From an uncultured Candidatus Saccharibacteria bacterium (GTDB lineage Bacteria > Patescibacteriota > Saccharimonadia > Saccharimonadales > Saccharimonadaceae): a DNA stretch of 45,214 nucleotides. The position numbers and the translations under genes were made by a program. This document shows positions 1-8,100 of the stretch, piece after piece. How positions within the stretch are numbered: the first letter of the stretch is position 1; every line of letters starts with the position of its first letter. The stretch spans positions 1 to 45,214 of the forward strand of contig CALIQQ010000006.1 of NCBI GenBank assembly GCA_938043965.1, written 5' to 3'. A model generated the notes under the pieces. It was given only the letters and a program-made list of their open reading frames with translations, was not told where the DNA came from and ran no database searches.

Positions 1-86
1 TACCCAAGTGGCTGAAGGGGACGGTTTGCTAAATCGTTAGTCTGGGGAAACCTGGAGCGGGAGTTCGAATCTCCCTCCCTCCGCCA
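1..86 (+). tRNA. tRNA-Ser (anticodon GCT), 5' end cut off by window
   Basis: The sequence is the 3' part of a class II tRNA. It has a D arm, an anticodon stem-loop with loop TTGCTAA (anticodon GCT at 28-30), a long variable arm typical of serine tRNAs, a T loop GTTCGAA and a genome-encoded CCA at 84-86. It would read AGC/AGU codons. The first acceptor-stem bases lie before the window start. Confidence 0.93.
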
Positions 87-99
87 TTGTTGACAAACC

Positions 100-120
100 G
101 CCTCATTTGAGGCATTTTTT
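100..120 (+). terminator. Rho-independent terminator after tRNA-Ser
   Basis: GCCTC-ATTT-GAGGC hairpin (100-113) followed by A and six T, 13 bases after the tRNA CCA end. Confidence 0.8.
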
Positions 121-159
121 ATGACTCCTCTCCACTCAACTCTATTTCACTCCGAATCC

Positions 160-187
160 TTGCATAAAACACCTAATATAGTATAAT
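160..187 (+). promoter_or_regulatory. Sigma70-type promoter of first pilin gene
   Basis: TTGCAT (160-165), 16-base spacer, TATAAT (182-187). The start codon at 223 leaves a leader of roughly 30 bases. Confidence 0.6.
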
Positions 188-222
188 AGACCCATAATCT
201 AAACACGAGATTCAATACTTTT

Positions 223-639
223 ATGAAGAAAATTACTAAAAATATCTCTCAAATTATTACCGGCGCCAGTGCAGCTCTCTGTCTTTGGACCGGAAAGGCT
301 ATATCAGTTTACGCTGCAGAAGCTCCAAAAACCCCTGTCGAGCAAGGTGCCGAAGCCGCTCGCGCTAAAGGTATGCCAGCAGAACTCATTGGCGATAACG
401 GCGTCTTTGGCCGTATTACCAACGTCGTCCTCCTAGCCGTTGGCATCATCTCCGTTGTTATGCTTATCTACGGTGGCCTCCGCTACATTCTCTCCGGTGG
501 CGATGCTAAAAAAGTCACCGATGCAAAAAACACCATTCTTTATGCGATTATTGGTCTCATTATCTCTCTTCTCGCTTACGCCATCGTTAACTTTGTCCTC
601 AACTCAGTTATTGGCGTCAACTACATCCAAGGCGCCTAG
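223..639 (+). CDS. VirB2/TrbC-like T4SS pilin family protein
   Basis: Small exported two-helix membrane protein of 138 residues that fits the VirB2-like T4SS_pilin family common in CPR bacteria. Residues 1-32 look like a signal peptide ending near AYA-AE. A hydrophobic helix at about 66-88 ends in YGGLRYILSGGD, a charged hinge (AKKVTDAKN) follows, and a second helix spans about 104-128. The hinge pattern (S/T)xGDxxKxxxAKxxIxYAIIGL is shared with five paralogues at 2567-5028. By family knowledge such proteins are extracted from the membrane to build a T4SS pilus. This copy stands alone on the + strand and ends in a hairpin that overlaps the comF 3' end. The family is clear; whether it builds a pilus is inferred. 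Confidence 0.85.
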   Translation: MKKITKNISQIITGASAALCLWTGKAISVYAAEAPKTPVEQGAEAARAKGMPAELIGDNGVFGRITNVVLLAVGIISVVMLIYGGLRYILSGGDAKKVTDAKNTILYAIIGLIISLLAYAIVNFVLNSVIGVNYIQGA

Positions 640-662
640 CCAGCCCCCTATTACCTCTAATT

Positions 663-1457
663 CTATTTAAATTCATATCCGTCATTTTTCGCAATTACAA
701 TGGCGGATATTTTTATATTACTTTTTTCGTTTCCCGTGTCTTTTTCGCCACCCATAACTCTCACACTCCTTTCCTTATTCACACACTCTTCTTTCTTCAT
801 GGCCCTTCTATTTCCCATAACCCCAGTTTTTCCCATCATCTCCTCCACTAAAACCGCCCTAGCAGCCCGCATCGACGCTCCTGTCGTCCAAACATCATCA
901 ACTAGCAAGTAATGGCTCTTCTCATCCAGATGGACCCCTGAAGCGATCCTATAAGCTCTTCTCGCTTGCTCTAACCGCTGTTCCGCCGAACTACCGACCT
1001 GCACCGCACTATTTGCTCGTTCGAGTAGCCTCTCGACCTTAAAACCGTATTTCGCCGCCATTTTATCGCATAAAAACCCAATATGGTCAAACCCCCGCTC
1101 CCTGATATGCCTCGAAATTGTTGGCAGGGGAACTATTACATACTCCTCCGCTCCAGCCTCGCTCAACTCCATTATCACCTCTGTCATCAATCTCGCAAAC
1201 ACCCCAGCATAATATCTTCTCGAATAAAATTTATACTCCATAACCATCTCTGACAGTAGCCCCTCCCTCATTCCACAAGCAAAAATCTGTTTAAATTCCT
1301 TATCTACATTACTTGCAAACGCCGAATTCTTCTTTCTGTTGTAAAAATAACAACGCTCACACAGCCCCGCACCAATTTTTCCGCACCCCCTACAATAACA
1401 GGGAAAAAGTAAATCTAAAAACCACTCAACTGTTGTATTTTTTACATATTTTTTCAT
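663..1457 (-). CDS. comF: ComF family phosphoribosyltransferase-like protein
   Basis: ComF proteins take part in late steps of natural transformation in competent bacteria and have a PRTase fold. The N-terminal part has a cysteine cluster (CYCRGCGK...CERC) that probably binds zinc. The middle has the family's PLP-x-RxRGF-like stretch (PLPTISRHIRERGFDH), and the PRPP loop is LLVDDVWTTGAS. I choose the ATG at 1457 (264 residues) because AGAGG lies just upstream; a TTG eight codons earlier is also open. After the PRPP loop about 40 charged residues are inserted before the last strand (ISAIVIAKN), which usually follows directly. The 3' end overlaps the terminator of the convergent pilin gene. Neighbouring secretion genes make a DNA-uptake role plausible but unproven. 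Confidence 0.85.
   Translation of the reverse strand: MKKYVKNTTVEWFLDLLFPCYCRGCGKIGAGLCERCYFYNRKKNSAFASNVDKEFKQIFACGMREGLLSEMVMEYKFYSRRYYAGVFARLMTEVIMELSEAGAEEYVIVPLPTISRHIRERGFDHIGFLCDKMAAKYGFKVERLLERANSAVQVGSSAEQRLEQARRAYRIASGVHLDEKSHYLLVDDVWTTGASMRAARAVLVEEMMGKTGVMGNRRAMKKEECVNKERSVRVMGGEKDTGNEKSNIKISAIVIAKNDGYEFK
675..714 (+). terminator. Terminator of first pilin gene, inside comF 3' end
   Basis: 12-base stem ATATCCGTCATT / AATGGCGGATAT (one G:U pair) with a 12-base loop, followed by TTTT. It lies over the last codons of the convergent comF. Confidence 0.7.
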
Positions 1458-1466
1458 GGAAACCTC

Positions 1467-1495
1467 TTGTGTTTTATTCAAAACTCTTTTATAAT
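1467..1495 (+). promoter_or_regulatory. Promoter of Hsp20 gene
   Basis: TTGTGT (1467-1472), 17-base spacer, TATAAT (1490-1495). The divergent comF start lies only a few bases away, so the two promoters must overlap. I see no CIRCE inverted repeat. Confidence 0.6.
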
Positions 1496-1528
1496 AAACT
1501 TAATAATAATTTACGTGGAGGAAAGCAA

Positions 1529-1999
1529 ATGGCTCGTTCAAATGACGACGACATGCTTATGGAAGATGAATTAGCTGCTGCCTTTTTAGATGATGCACCC
1601 GAGGAAGTGCACTCTAAAAGTGTTGCTGTCGAAGATCTCCCTGTAGAAGAAGAGTGGGAAGAACCTGAAGATTTTCCAGGTCAATTAGCCGTAGACGTTT
1701 ATGAAACCGCAGACAAGCTCGTTGTTAAAGCTCGTACTGCCGGTATCTCCAAAAACGATCTCGACGTTACTATTAACGATAACATCCTTACCATCTCTGG
1801 TATCTTGAGTGGTGGCGAAGATGAGCAAACAACCCGTTGGCACATCCAAGAGTGTTACTGGGGCGAATTCTCTCGCACCATCGCTCTACCTGTCCAAGTT
1901 CGCGAAGAAGGCGTTAAAGCTGAACTTAAAGACGGTGTTCTTACCATCTCATTCGAGAAGGAAAAAGTCGAAACTCCAAAGAAAATTGATATTCTTTAG
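1529..1999 (+). CDS. Hsp20/alpha-crystallin small heat shock protein
   Basis: Small heat shock protein of 156 residues, an ATP-independent holdase that keeps unfolded proteins soluble. Start chosen at ATG 1529 because GGAGG (1517-1521) sits at ideal distance; the open frame reaches back to 1313 but that part has no family similarity and overlaps comF. Residues 1-45 are very acidic. The alpha-crystallin domain begins near VDVYETADKLVVKA and ends with the family signature GVLTISF, followed by a short tail ending in IDIL, which resembles the IxI/V oligomerisation motif. It has its own promoter and terminator, so it is monocistronic. Confidence 0.92.
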   Translation: MARSNDDDMLMEDELAAAFLDDAPEEVHSKSVAVEDLPVEEEWEEPEDFPGQLAVDVYETADKLVVKARTAGISKNDLDVTINDNILTISGILSGGEDEQTTRWHIQECYWGEFSRTIALPVQVREEGVKAELKDGVLTISFEKEKVETPKKIDIL

Positions 2000-2039
2000 T
2001 AAAATCGACATTCTCTGATTCCGCCTAGAAAGCAAATCT

Positions 2040-2059
2040 CTCCCTTCGGGGAGTTTTTT
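2040..2059 (+). terminator. Terminator of Hsp20 gene
   Basis: CTCCC-TTCG-GGGAG hairpin with a stable UUCG tetraloop followed by six T. Confidence 0.85.
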
Positions 2060-2165
2060 GTGCATACATCTTCATTATACGCCCATTCTTTCATTCGCCA
2101 AGCACAAGCTTTTTCCATTCACAACACTAAGCTTATTTTTAAAATATCTTCATAATTCAACCCCT

Positions 2166-2199
2166 AAAAAATAACCCCCTAAGCAGGGGGGTTATTTTT
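2166..2199. terminator. Bidirectional terminator between convergent genes
   Basis: Long inverted repeat AAAAAATAACCCCCT-AAGC-AGGGGGGTTATTTTT with one bulged G. A-run on one side and T-run on the other let it work from both strands. It lies between the Hsp20 gene (+) and the coiled-coil/pilin genes (-). The rest of 2060-2235 shows nothing I can name. Confidence 0.8.
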
Positions 2200-2235
2200 G
2201 CTATAAATAATTATTTTTTAATCTTTGCGCTTATT

Positions 2236-2595
2236 TCATTTTTGAGCTTTTTGCTTTTTTGCTAATTCAAGCTCTTTTTTTATTAGCTTAATCTTTTGAT
2301 TTCTTTCCGATTCTGAATTATTATATTCTTTTTGAGCATAGCCCTTAAGCTCCTGCTTCTTTTCGTTTGTGACGTTAGTAAGTTTATCGATCTCCTTCAG
2401 TTTTTCCGTCAACAATGCCAGATCTTTCTTTCTTTGTATATTTATTTCTTCTAGCTGATGATTCAATCTCGTCTCGGTTTCTTCTATCTGTTTAATAGCT
2501 TCATCCGTCTCCGTATTCTCCTCAGTAACCTCTTTATTCTCACCGTCAATCACTTTCGCTTCGCTGTCAATCACTTTCGCCTTCCCCCCCATCAT
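2236..2595 (-). CDS. Charged coiled-coil ORF overlapping a pilin gene out of frame
   Basis: 119 residues, not a family I recognise. It is almost entirely Glu/Lys/Gln-rich and predicted by eye to be a long helix or coiled coil (about residues 25-115), with no signal peptide or membrane segment. An internal duplication, AKVIDSE/AKVIDGE, comes from a repeated 15-base DNA unit. The ATG-ATG start lies 29 bases inside the upstream pilin gene, directly before a run of seven G (2584-2590), with AAGGA five bases upstream, so independent coupled translation is possible. Removing one G would instead fuse it in frame to the pilin as a 264-residue protein. Which form is made cannot be told from sequence alone. 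Confidence 0.6.
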   Translation of the reverse strand: MMGGKAKVIDSEAKVIDGENKEVTEENTETDEAIKQIEETETRLNHQLEEINIQRKKDLALLTEKLKEIDKLTNVTNEKKQELKGYAQKEYNNSESERNQKIKLIKKELELAKKQKAQK

Positions 2596-3031
2596 TTTTA
2601 TCCTTCACATTGGTTGTACTATTATTACTATTACCGCCCGTTGTTGGCTTTTTCGTTAAAGATGATAGCACGAAGTTCACAATCGCAAAGGCCAAAATTG
2701 CAATCACTAAACCGATAATACCGTATAGAATTGAGTCTTTCGCCTTTTTCACCTTGCCAGTATCGCCCGCCGAAGTAGTGTATTGCACACCAGCAAAGAT
2801 GATCACAATCACCGCCACTAATGCTAGCACCCCAATCGTCACTTGAATTATATTCAAAATAGTTGGGATTAGGGAATTATCATTCTCAATATTACACTCC
2901 GCTAGCGTGCTTGCCGAGCTACCTTGTCGGTTCGTACCAGCCGGACAAGTCACCGCCGAGACTGGCAAAGTCGACATCAGCACACTCGCCAGTGTCAACA
3001 CTCCTGCCATCATCCAGTTTCTAATTTTCAT
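2567..3031 (-). CDS. VirB2-like T4SS pilin family protein (paralogue 2)
   Basis: 154 residues. Signal peptide at about 1-26 ending PVSA. A short Cys-containing segment (VTCPAGTNRQG...ECNIE) follows, then helix 1 (about 55-85), the hinge YTTSAGDTGKVKKAKDS, helix 2 (about 102-125) and a hydrophilic Thr/Asn/Lys/Gly tail. Helix and hinge are nearly identical in protein sequence to the next upstream paralogue (3129-3536), but the codons differ widely, so the similarity is kept by selection and is not a recent copy. The tail reaches the G7 tract and the overlapping coiled-coil ORF. Presumed membrane-inserted pilin subunit. Confidence 0.85.
   Translation of the reverse strand: MKIRNWMMAGVLTLASVLMSTLPVSAVTCPAGTNRQGSSASTLAECNIENDNSLIPTILNIIQVTIGVLALVAVIVIIFAGVQYTTSAGDTGKVKKAKDSILYGIIGLVIAILAFAIVNFVLSSLTKKPTTGGNSNNSTTNVKDKNDGGEGESD
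2584..2590 (-). repeat. G7 homopolymer at pilin/coiled-coil junction
   Basis: Seven C on + (seven G on the coding strand). With G7 the pilin stops five codons later; with G6 the frame runs into the coiled-coil ORF; with G8 it stops soon after. Long G runs are rare in this AT-rich window. Confidence 0.75.
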
Positions 3032-3086
3032 GTTTTCTCCTTAATTTTCTACGCTCATTGTATCATATTTCTCCCCTAAATAAAAT

Positions 3087-3109
3087 AAAAGGACCCCTGG
3101 GATCCTTTT
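3087..3109 (-). terminator. Probable terminator of pilin paralogue 3
   Basis: Imperfect hairpin AAAAGGA-CCC...GGG-A-TCCTTTT lying downstream of the pilin gene that ends at 3129, followed by a T-rich stretch on the minus strand. Confidence 0.6.
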
Positions 3110-3128
3110 ATTCCACACTTTAATCTTT

Positions 3129-3536
3129 CTAACTTTGTTTAGTCAAAGATGAAAGCACAAAGTTCACAATTGCGAAAGCTAAGATTGCAACCACTAAACC
3201 AACAATGCCATACATAATTGTATCTTTAGCTTTCTTCACCTTACCAGGATCGCCAGCTGAAGTTGTATATTGAACACCGCCGTAGATGGTCATTGCCACT
3301 GCAGCAAAACCAATCACGCCAATTACGATGTTGATAATTTTATTCACAGTCGTCATAAGATCATTTGTATTTGACGTACTATTCATATCGCTACAACCTT
3401 TGAGGCCGTTTGCCCCAGCTTCGCTTCCGTCCGGACAAAAAGTTGTTACTGCTGAAGCTACACCTGCTTTTACTCCCGCCGCCACGACTGCAGCTGAACC
3501 TGCTGCAACTGTTTTAATTTTATTAGAAATCTTCAT
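3129..3536 (-). CDS. VirB2-like T4SS pilin family protein (paralogue 3)
   Basis: 135 residues; start at 3536 is preceded by AAAGGAA. An Ala/Val-rich leader (about 1-29, ending ASA) acts as the likely signal peptide. A short Cys-containing loop (TTFCPDGSEAG...GCSD) precedes helix 1 (about 62-85), the hinge YTTSAGDPGKVKKAKDT and helix 2 (about 105-128). It ends SSLTKQS without the extra tail of paralogue 2. The two cysteines are at places similar to those in paralogue 2 and could form a disulfide outside the membrane. The role in a T4SS-type pilus is inferred from the family. Confidence 0.85.
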   Translation of the reverse strand: MKISNKIKTVAAGSAAVVAAGVKAGVASAVTTFCPDGSEAGANGLKGCSDMNSTSNTNDLMTTVNKIINIVIGVIGFAAVAMTIYGGVQYTTSAGDPGKVKKAKDTIMYGIVGLVVAILAFAIVNFVLSSLTKQS

Positions 3537-3649
3537 TTCAATTCCTTTATATTACTTTAACGATATTATATCATACTTAGCTACTAGTGCAAGAGGTAAC
3601 CCCTATTGTTTTCACTCCAACATTAGCTACCTCGAACAGCCTATCACTC

Positions 3650-4111
3650 TTAATGTTGATTCATATTAGCATTCGTGGTCAATACTCCTGCTACAAAGTT
3701 TACAATCGCAAAAGCCAAAGCTGCAATCACTAATGCCACCCCGGCGTATAAAATCATATCTTTCGCCTGTTTAATCCTTCCAGGGTCGCCCGTTGCAGAC
3801 AAAAATCTCTGACCCGCAAATACAATCACCACTACCGCCACTAAACCAATAAACCCAATCGCAACCTGAATCACATTTAATATATTATTGGTCACACTCG
3901 CGCCAGATGCCGTATCACATCCCGCTGCGTTTTTTTGCTCTTTCGACAGATTTTTTAGATTTTCTTCTTTACAGATTTTATTACATTTCGCCTCGCTCAC
4001 CCCTTTAGCACAAGTTCCTGCATAGACCGAACTTGGTGTCGCACCCAAACTAATCATCGAAGCCAGTATCATCACTCCCGCTACTAAAATTTTTCCAATT
4101 TTTTCCTTCAT
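3650..4111 (-). CDS. VirB2-like T4SS pilin family protein (paralogue 4)
   Basis: 153 residues. Signal peptide about 1-31 (ending VYA-GT). The segment after it is longer than in the paralogues, Lys-rich and has four cysteines (GTCAKGVSEAKCNKICKEENL...AAGCDTA), which could form two disulfides. Helix 1 lies at about 82-104, the hinge is FLSATGDPGRIKQAKDM, and helix 2 is about 118-142. It ends VLTTNANMNQH. The differing exported loop suggests a specialised subunit, for example tip or minor pilin; this is an inference. Confidence 0.83.
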   Translation of the reverse strand: MKEKIGKILVAGVMILASMISLGATPSSVYAGTCAKGVSEAKCNKICKEENLKNLSKEQKNAAGCDTASGASVTNNILNVIQVAIGFIGLVAVVVIVFAGQRFLSATGDPGRIKQAKDMILYAGVALVIAALAFAIVNFVAGVLTTNANMNQH

Positions 4112-4152
4112 CTTTTAAATCCTCTTTCTCGTCTAAACTGCGCCTTAACTTT

Positions 4153-4455
4153 TTAAACTGCGGCTTTTATCACAAAATTAGTAATCGCCGCTGCGAGCAA
4201 CACCACTGCAAGCCCAATCACCGCAAACGCAATTGTCTGACCTGCTTGTTTGATTTTTCCAGTATCACCCTGTGTCGTTACATAATTTACCGCCCCATAA
4301 ACGATAAATCCAACCGCCACTAGCCCAGCCAGCGCATACACCCAGTTCAAAATCGACTGCACCGAGATCTCCGTATTCTTCGGCATATTATCTACCGTCC
4401 CCTGCAACTTGCCCTTAAAGTCCACTTTCGCTACTACTTTTAATACATCTTCCAT
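4153..4455 (-). CDS. VirB2-like T4SS pilin family protein without signal peptide (paralogue 5)
   Basis: 100 residues, the shortest of the set. It has the two helices and hinge (YVTTQGDTGKIKQAGQT) of the family, but the N-terminus (MEDVLKVVAKVDFKGKLQ) is amphipathic and has no cleavable signal peptide. Start at 4455 is preceded by AGAGGA. Without a leader it may insert through YidC/SRP with helix 1 as signal anchor. I see no better start upstream, as the preceding 100 bases hold only an AT-rich intergenic stretch. It may be a structural subunit that stays in the membrane. Confidence 0.8.
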   Translation of the reverse strand: MEDVLKVVAKVDFKGKLQGTVDNMPKNTEISVQSILNWVYALAGLVAVGFIVYGAVNYVTTQGDTGKIKQAGQTIAFAVIGLAVVLLAAAITNFVIKAAV

Positions 4456-4554
4456 CTTATCCTCTTCTCGTCCACTCGTTTATCTTTTCTTTCGCTTATT
4501 TTTTGCTTATAGCTTTATTACCTATAATATACTCGCATTACTTCATTTCAAAAA

Positions 4555-5028
4555 TTACGATGCCGCCGTCCCCAGTACCACCAAAATTGTATTCACAATC
4601 ACCGTCGCCAGCACCGCAATTATTAACCCAATCAACGCGTTCGTAATCATCTTTTTCGCCTCTGTCACCTTACCAGGTTCGCCAGTCGACATAATATATT
4701 TAAAGCCACCATATATTACAAAACCAATTGCCACATATCCCACCATCAGCGACACATCTGCTGATATATTTAAGATAATTTTCCATATAAACGCCGCCAT
4801 CTGATCGCCATCAGCTTTTTTGCCTTCTTTCACCGGCCACTTTATCACACAGTTTCCATCTTTACTCTCAGTTAAGCCAGCATACCATGGCCTCATTCCA
4901 AAAAATGTTTTCGTACATTTATCAGATTTACTTTGCGATGCCGCTACCACCTCATTCACCGGTGCCACTGCCGTCACCATAGCCCCACACATAAATACCA
5001 TTATTAGAAACGAAAGAATCTTTTTCAT
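4555..5028 (-). CDS. VirB2-like T4SS pilin family protein (paralogue 6)
   Basis: 157 residues. Signal peptide about 1-30 (ending VVAA-SQ). The exported segment (about 31-85) is unlike the other copies, with two cysteines and several aromatics (TKTFFGMRPWYAGLT...NCVIKWPV). Helix 1 is about 90-112, with hinge YIMSTGEPGKVTEAKKM, in which the usual GD is GE, and helix 2 about 128-152. First gene of the minus-strand pilin row and divergent from the virB6-like gene, with a 161-base space between them. Function as pilin or minor pilin is inferred. Confidence 0.82.
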   Translation of the reverse strand: MKKILSFLIMVFMCGAMVTAVAPVNEVVAASQSKSDKCTKTFFGMRPWYAGLTESKDGNCVIKWPVKEGKKADGDQMAAFIWKIILNISADVSLMVGYVAIGFVIYGGFKYIMSTGEPGKVTEAKKMITNALIGLIIAVLATVIVNTILVVLGTAAS

Positions 5029-5136
5029 AGCCTTATCATATCATATTTGTCCCCTAAAAGAAATTTCTTTCTATCCATAAGCATATTAAAACACATTTTT
5101 CCAGACTAACCGTCGCATCAACACCTTTAATTGCTC

Positions 5137-5165
5137 TTGACTATTCTGCTTATGTGTGATATAAT
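5137..5165 (+). promoter_or_regulatory. Strong promoter of the virB6-like gene
   Basis: TTGACT (5137-5142), 17-base spacer, TATAAT (5160-5165), close to consensus. It heads the T4SS gene row on +. Confidence 0.75.
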
Positions 5166-5189
5166 AACCGCATAGCTAATTGAGAGCTT

Positions 5190-8100
5190 ATGATGAAAAT
5201 ACTTGAAAAACTAAAAAGGGCATTAATCTTTCCGCTTGCTGGAATCATTTTTGCCGCCAGCTCTCTTTCTTTAACCACCCCAGTTTTTGCTGACCCAACT
5301 CCACAAACTCCTACCCCTGCGCCAGCCATCACCGTACCAACCACCAATAACCAAAGCGGTAACCAGAACCCAACTACTACTGGGAACAACACCTCAACCA
5401 ATCAAAACTCAAACACCGCCCAAAGCACCAACCAGTCTCAAGCTGAGGAGAAATCAGAAGAGAAAAAGACTGAAGAGAAAACTGAAAATGCCAGCTGTTA
5501 TTCTCAAGTTGGTGGACTTGGTTGGATTGTCTGTCCAGTTGCTGCCTTCCTATCCCGCGCTATTGATACCATTTACGACTTGATCGAAGATTTCTTGATC
5601 CTCGAGCCAATTTCCATGGACGAAAAGTCACCGGTATTCCAGATCTGGGTTTACGCCCGCAATATCACTAACATCATCTTTATTATTTTCTTAATGGCCG
5701 TCATTTATTCCCAAGTCACCGGATTCGGCCTCTCTAACTATGGCATCAAACGCGCCCTTCCTCGTCTCATTATCGCCGCCATCCTGATCAACCTTTCTTA
5801 TCTTATCTGTGTCTTAGCAGTCGATTTCAGCAACCTTGTCGGTCGCAGTCTTCACGGCTTCCTCTCTTCGGTTGCCACCACCGCAGCCTCTTCCGGCCAA
5901 TTCGGTTCTGGTTATAGTACTAGTTTCTATGATATTTTCACTACCATTGCTGCCGGTGGCGTTATTGGCACCCTCGTCGTCGGTCTCTCCGGAGGCCCAC
6001 TCGGACTCTTACTTGCCATTATTCCAGTTATTCTTGGCGGCATCATCTCTGTTTTAATCGGCCTCTTCACCATTTCACTCCGTCAAGCTGTCATTATACT
6101 TTTAGTCTCTGTTGCACCACTCGCTTTTGGTGCCTACCTCCTACCTAACACCGAACGCTGGTTTAAGAAATGGACCAATCTTTTCTTCCAAATGATCTTC
6201 TTCTATCCTATGTTCAGCCTCCTCTTTGGCGCCTCAAAGGTTGCTTCCGGCATCTTTATGGGCAGTGCCAACAGCATGCTTGGCATCATCCTCGGTCTTG
6301 CCGTTCAAGTTTTACCTCTTATCTTCGCTATTGGTCTCATGAAAATGGCCGGCACCGTACTCGGCCAAGTTGGCAACGCTCTTAACAGTCTTGGCAATAA
6401 AGCTAATGCTGGCGTTCGTAGCTTCGTTGAGCCACACAAAGAACTTGCTCGAGCTAAACATCTTGCTAAAAACCTCCGTAAACCATTCAATCCTCTCTCT
6501 GGTGGCGCTCTACGCGCAGCTGGGCATAAACACCAATCCCGCGTTAAATTCCGTCAAGATCAAGTTAATACAACCATTAGTGGACTGACCGGGGAAGACC
6601 TCAGCGCTCTTCGCACCAACAAGCGCGTCATTGGCTATGATAAAAACAACCAACCAATCTATACTCAAGTTCCATTCCGTCGCACTAATCGCTACATGAA
6701 TGAAGAAGCCGAAGCTCGTGAAGTTGGTCTTCGTAAACTTACTAATGATCTTGTTGTTGAAAATGCCTACGGCAACCTTAGTGACTACCAAAAAGAACAT
6801 GGCATCAAAAAAGGCGCAGCCGTTAAAACTGCTGCTCGTATGGGCGGTCATTACCTCGATTACCGTACTCAACTCACCGCTAAAGCTCGTAACGACGAAG
6901 CGGATGAACGCTTCTATAACGACACTATTATTAAAGCTGCTGAGCGCGACACCGTTATGGATAGTAAAGGCAACATTATTAGTTCCACTATTCGCGATCA
7001 AGCCGCCTACGACCGCTATATCAATGGCGCTCTCGGTGCCAGCGGTTACTCCATTAATCAACTCACCGAAGAAGGGAAACGCTTAGCCAATGAGGCTCGC
7101 GTTAACGTCATTGGCGATGCTTACTCTAGAAGTGAAGCCCAACGCGCTAGTAGTATTAAGCGATTCGAAGCCTACATGGGTAAACAAGTTACTATGGAAG
7201 TTATCGAACAGTATGAAAATATGATTAAGCACAAGGATATCGACGGTATTATTGCTGCCCACAACGTCCTCGCTAAGCGCGGTGATTACGATAAAATTGC
7301 CGCTCACATGGAAGAATACTTTAACTCCGGCGCCGTTAAGCTCGGCGAAGACGCTGCTAATACCTTAGCACTAAACCTTCTCAGTATGTCTGGCAGTGCT
7401 CCTACTCTCGCTCGTTTTGGCAAGTTTATTAACATGGAAACTTGGGCCTACACTAGCGGTAAACGTAAAACTCAAGAAGTTACTGCCGAACAATTTGTTT
7501 CCGGTGTTATCAAAGATGAATTTGATGCCAACGGTCAACCAGTTAATACTAAAATTAGTCTGGCAACTAGCCTTGAGGGTACTAAGCTCAATGCCATTGA
7601 TCGTACTGCATTTGCCGCCAATGATGAATTCACCAATTCCATCTCAATCTCCAACGGCTACACCCCAGAGCAAGCTAGGACTGCTCGCATTAATATCGAA
7701 AATGCTATGCTACCTCAAATTATTTCCGCTCTTCCAACCTTCGCTTCCGGTTCAGAACAAATCCGCTCCATGGTTGGCCATATGACCGGCATGAAATATA
7801 ACGCAAGACTCGGCGCATGGGAAGATAATATCAAAAAAGATAACCCAGCAGACCAAGCACTTGAAAATGAAATTGTTAAATACACCATGGATAAATACCT
7901 CGAGTCACTCACTGCTCGTGACCTCATTTCCATGAAATCGGACACATGGGGCGGTATCGTTGCTCGATTAAAGCTCAATAAGCTTAATGAAAGAGATGAG
8001 GATGGTAATCTTAAATATAACTTCGATCTATCTAAAAAGGAAGATAACGAAGAGCTTGAAGATCTAGTTAACAAAGACCTTCAAGTCACACTAGAGTCTC

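Noticed and set aside
1313..1528. N-terminal extension of the Hsp20 protein
   Set aside because: It overlaps comF and the Hsp20 promoter, and GGAGG precedes the ATG at 1529.
2186..2191. G6 run as a further slippage site
   Set aside because: It is part of a terminator stem outside any coding region.
4409..5080. Open frames on + opposite the pilin genes
   Set aside because: They mirror conserved pilin coding regions, have no ribosome site and give low-complexity Ser/Thr/Ile sequence.
6510..7307. Antisense open frames within the virB6-like gene
   Set aside because: They result from the C-ending codon bias of the real gene, which leaves few stops in the opposite frame; no promoter or ribosome site is seen.
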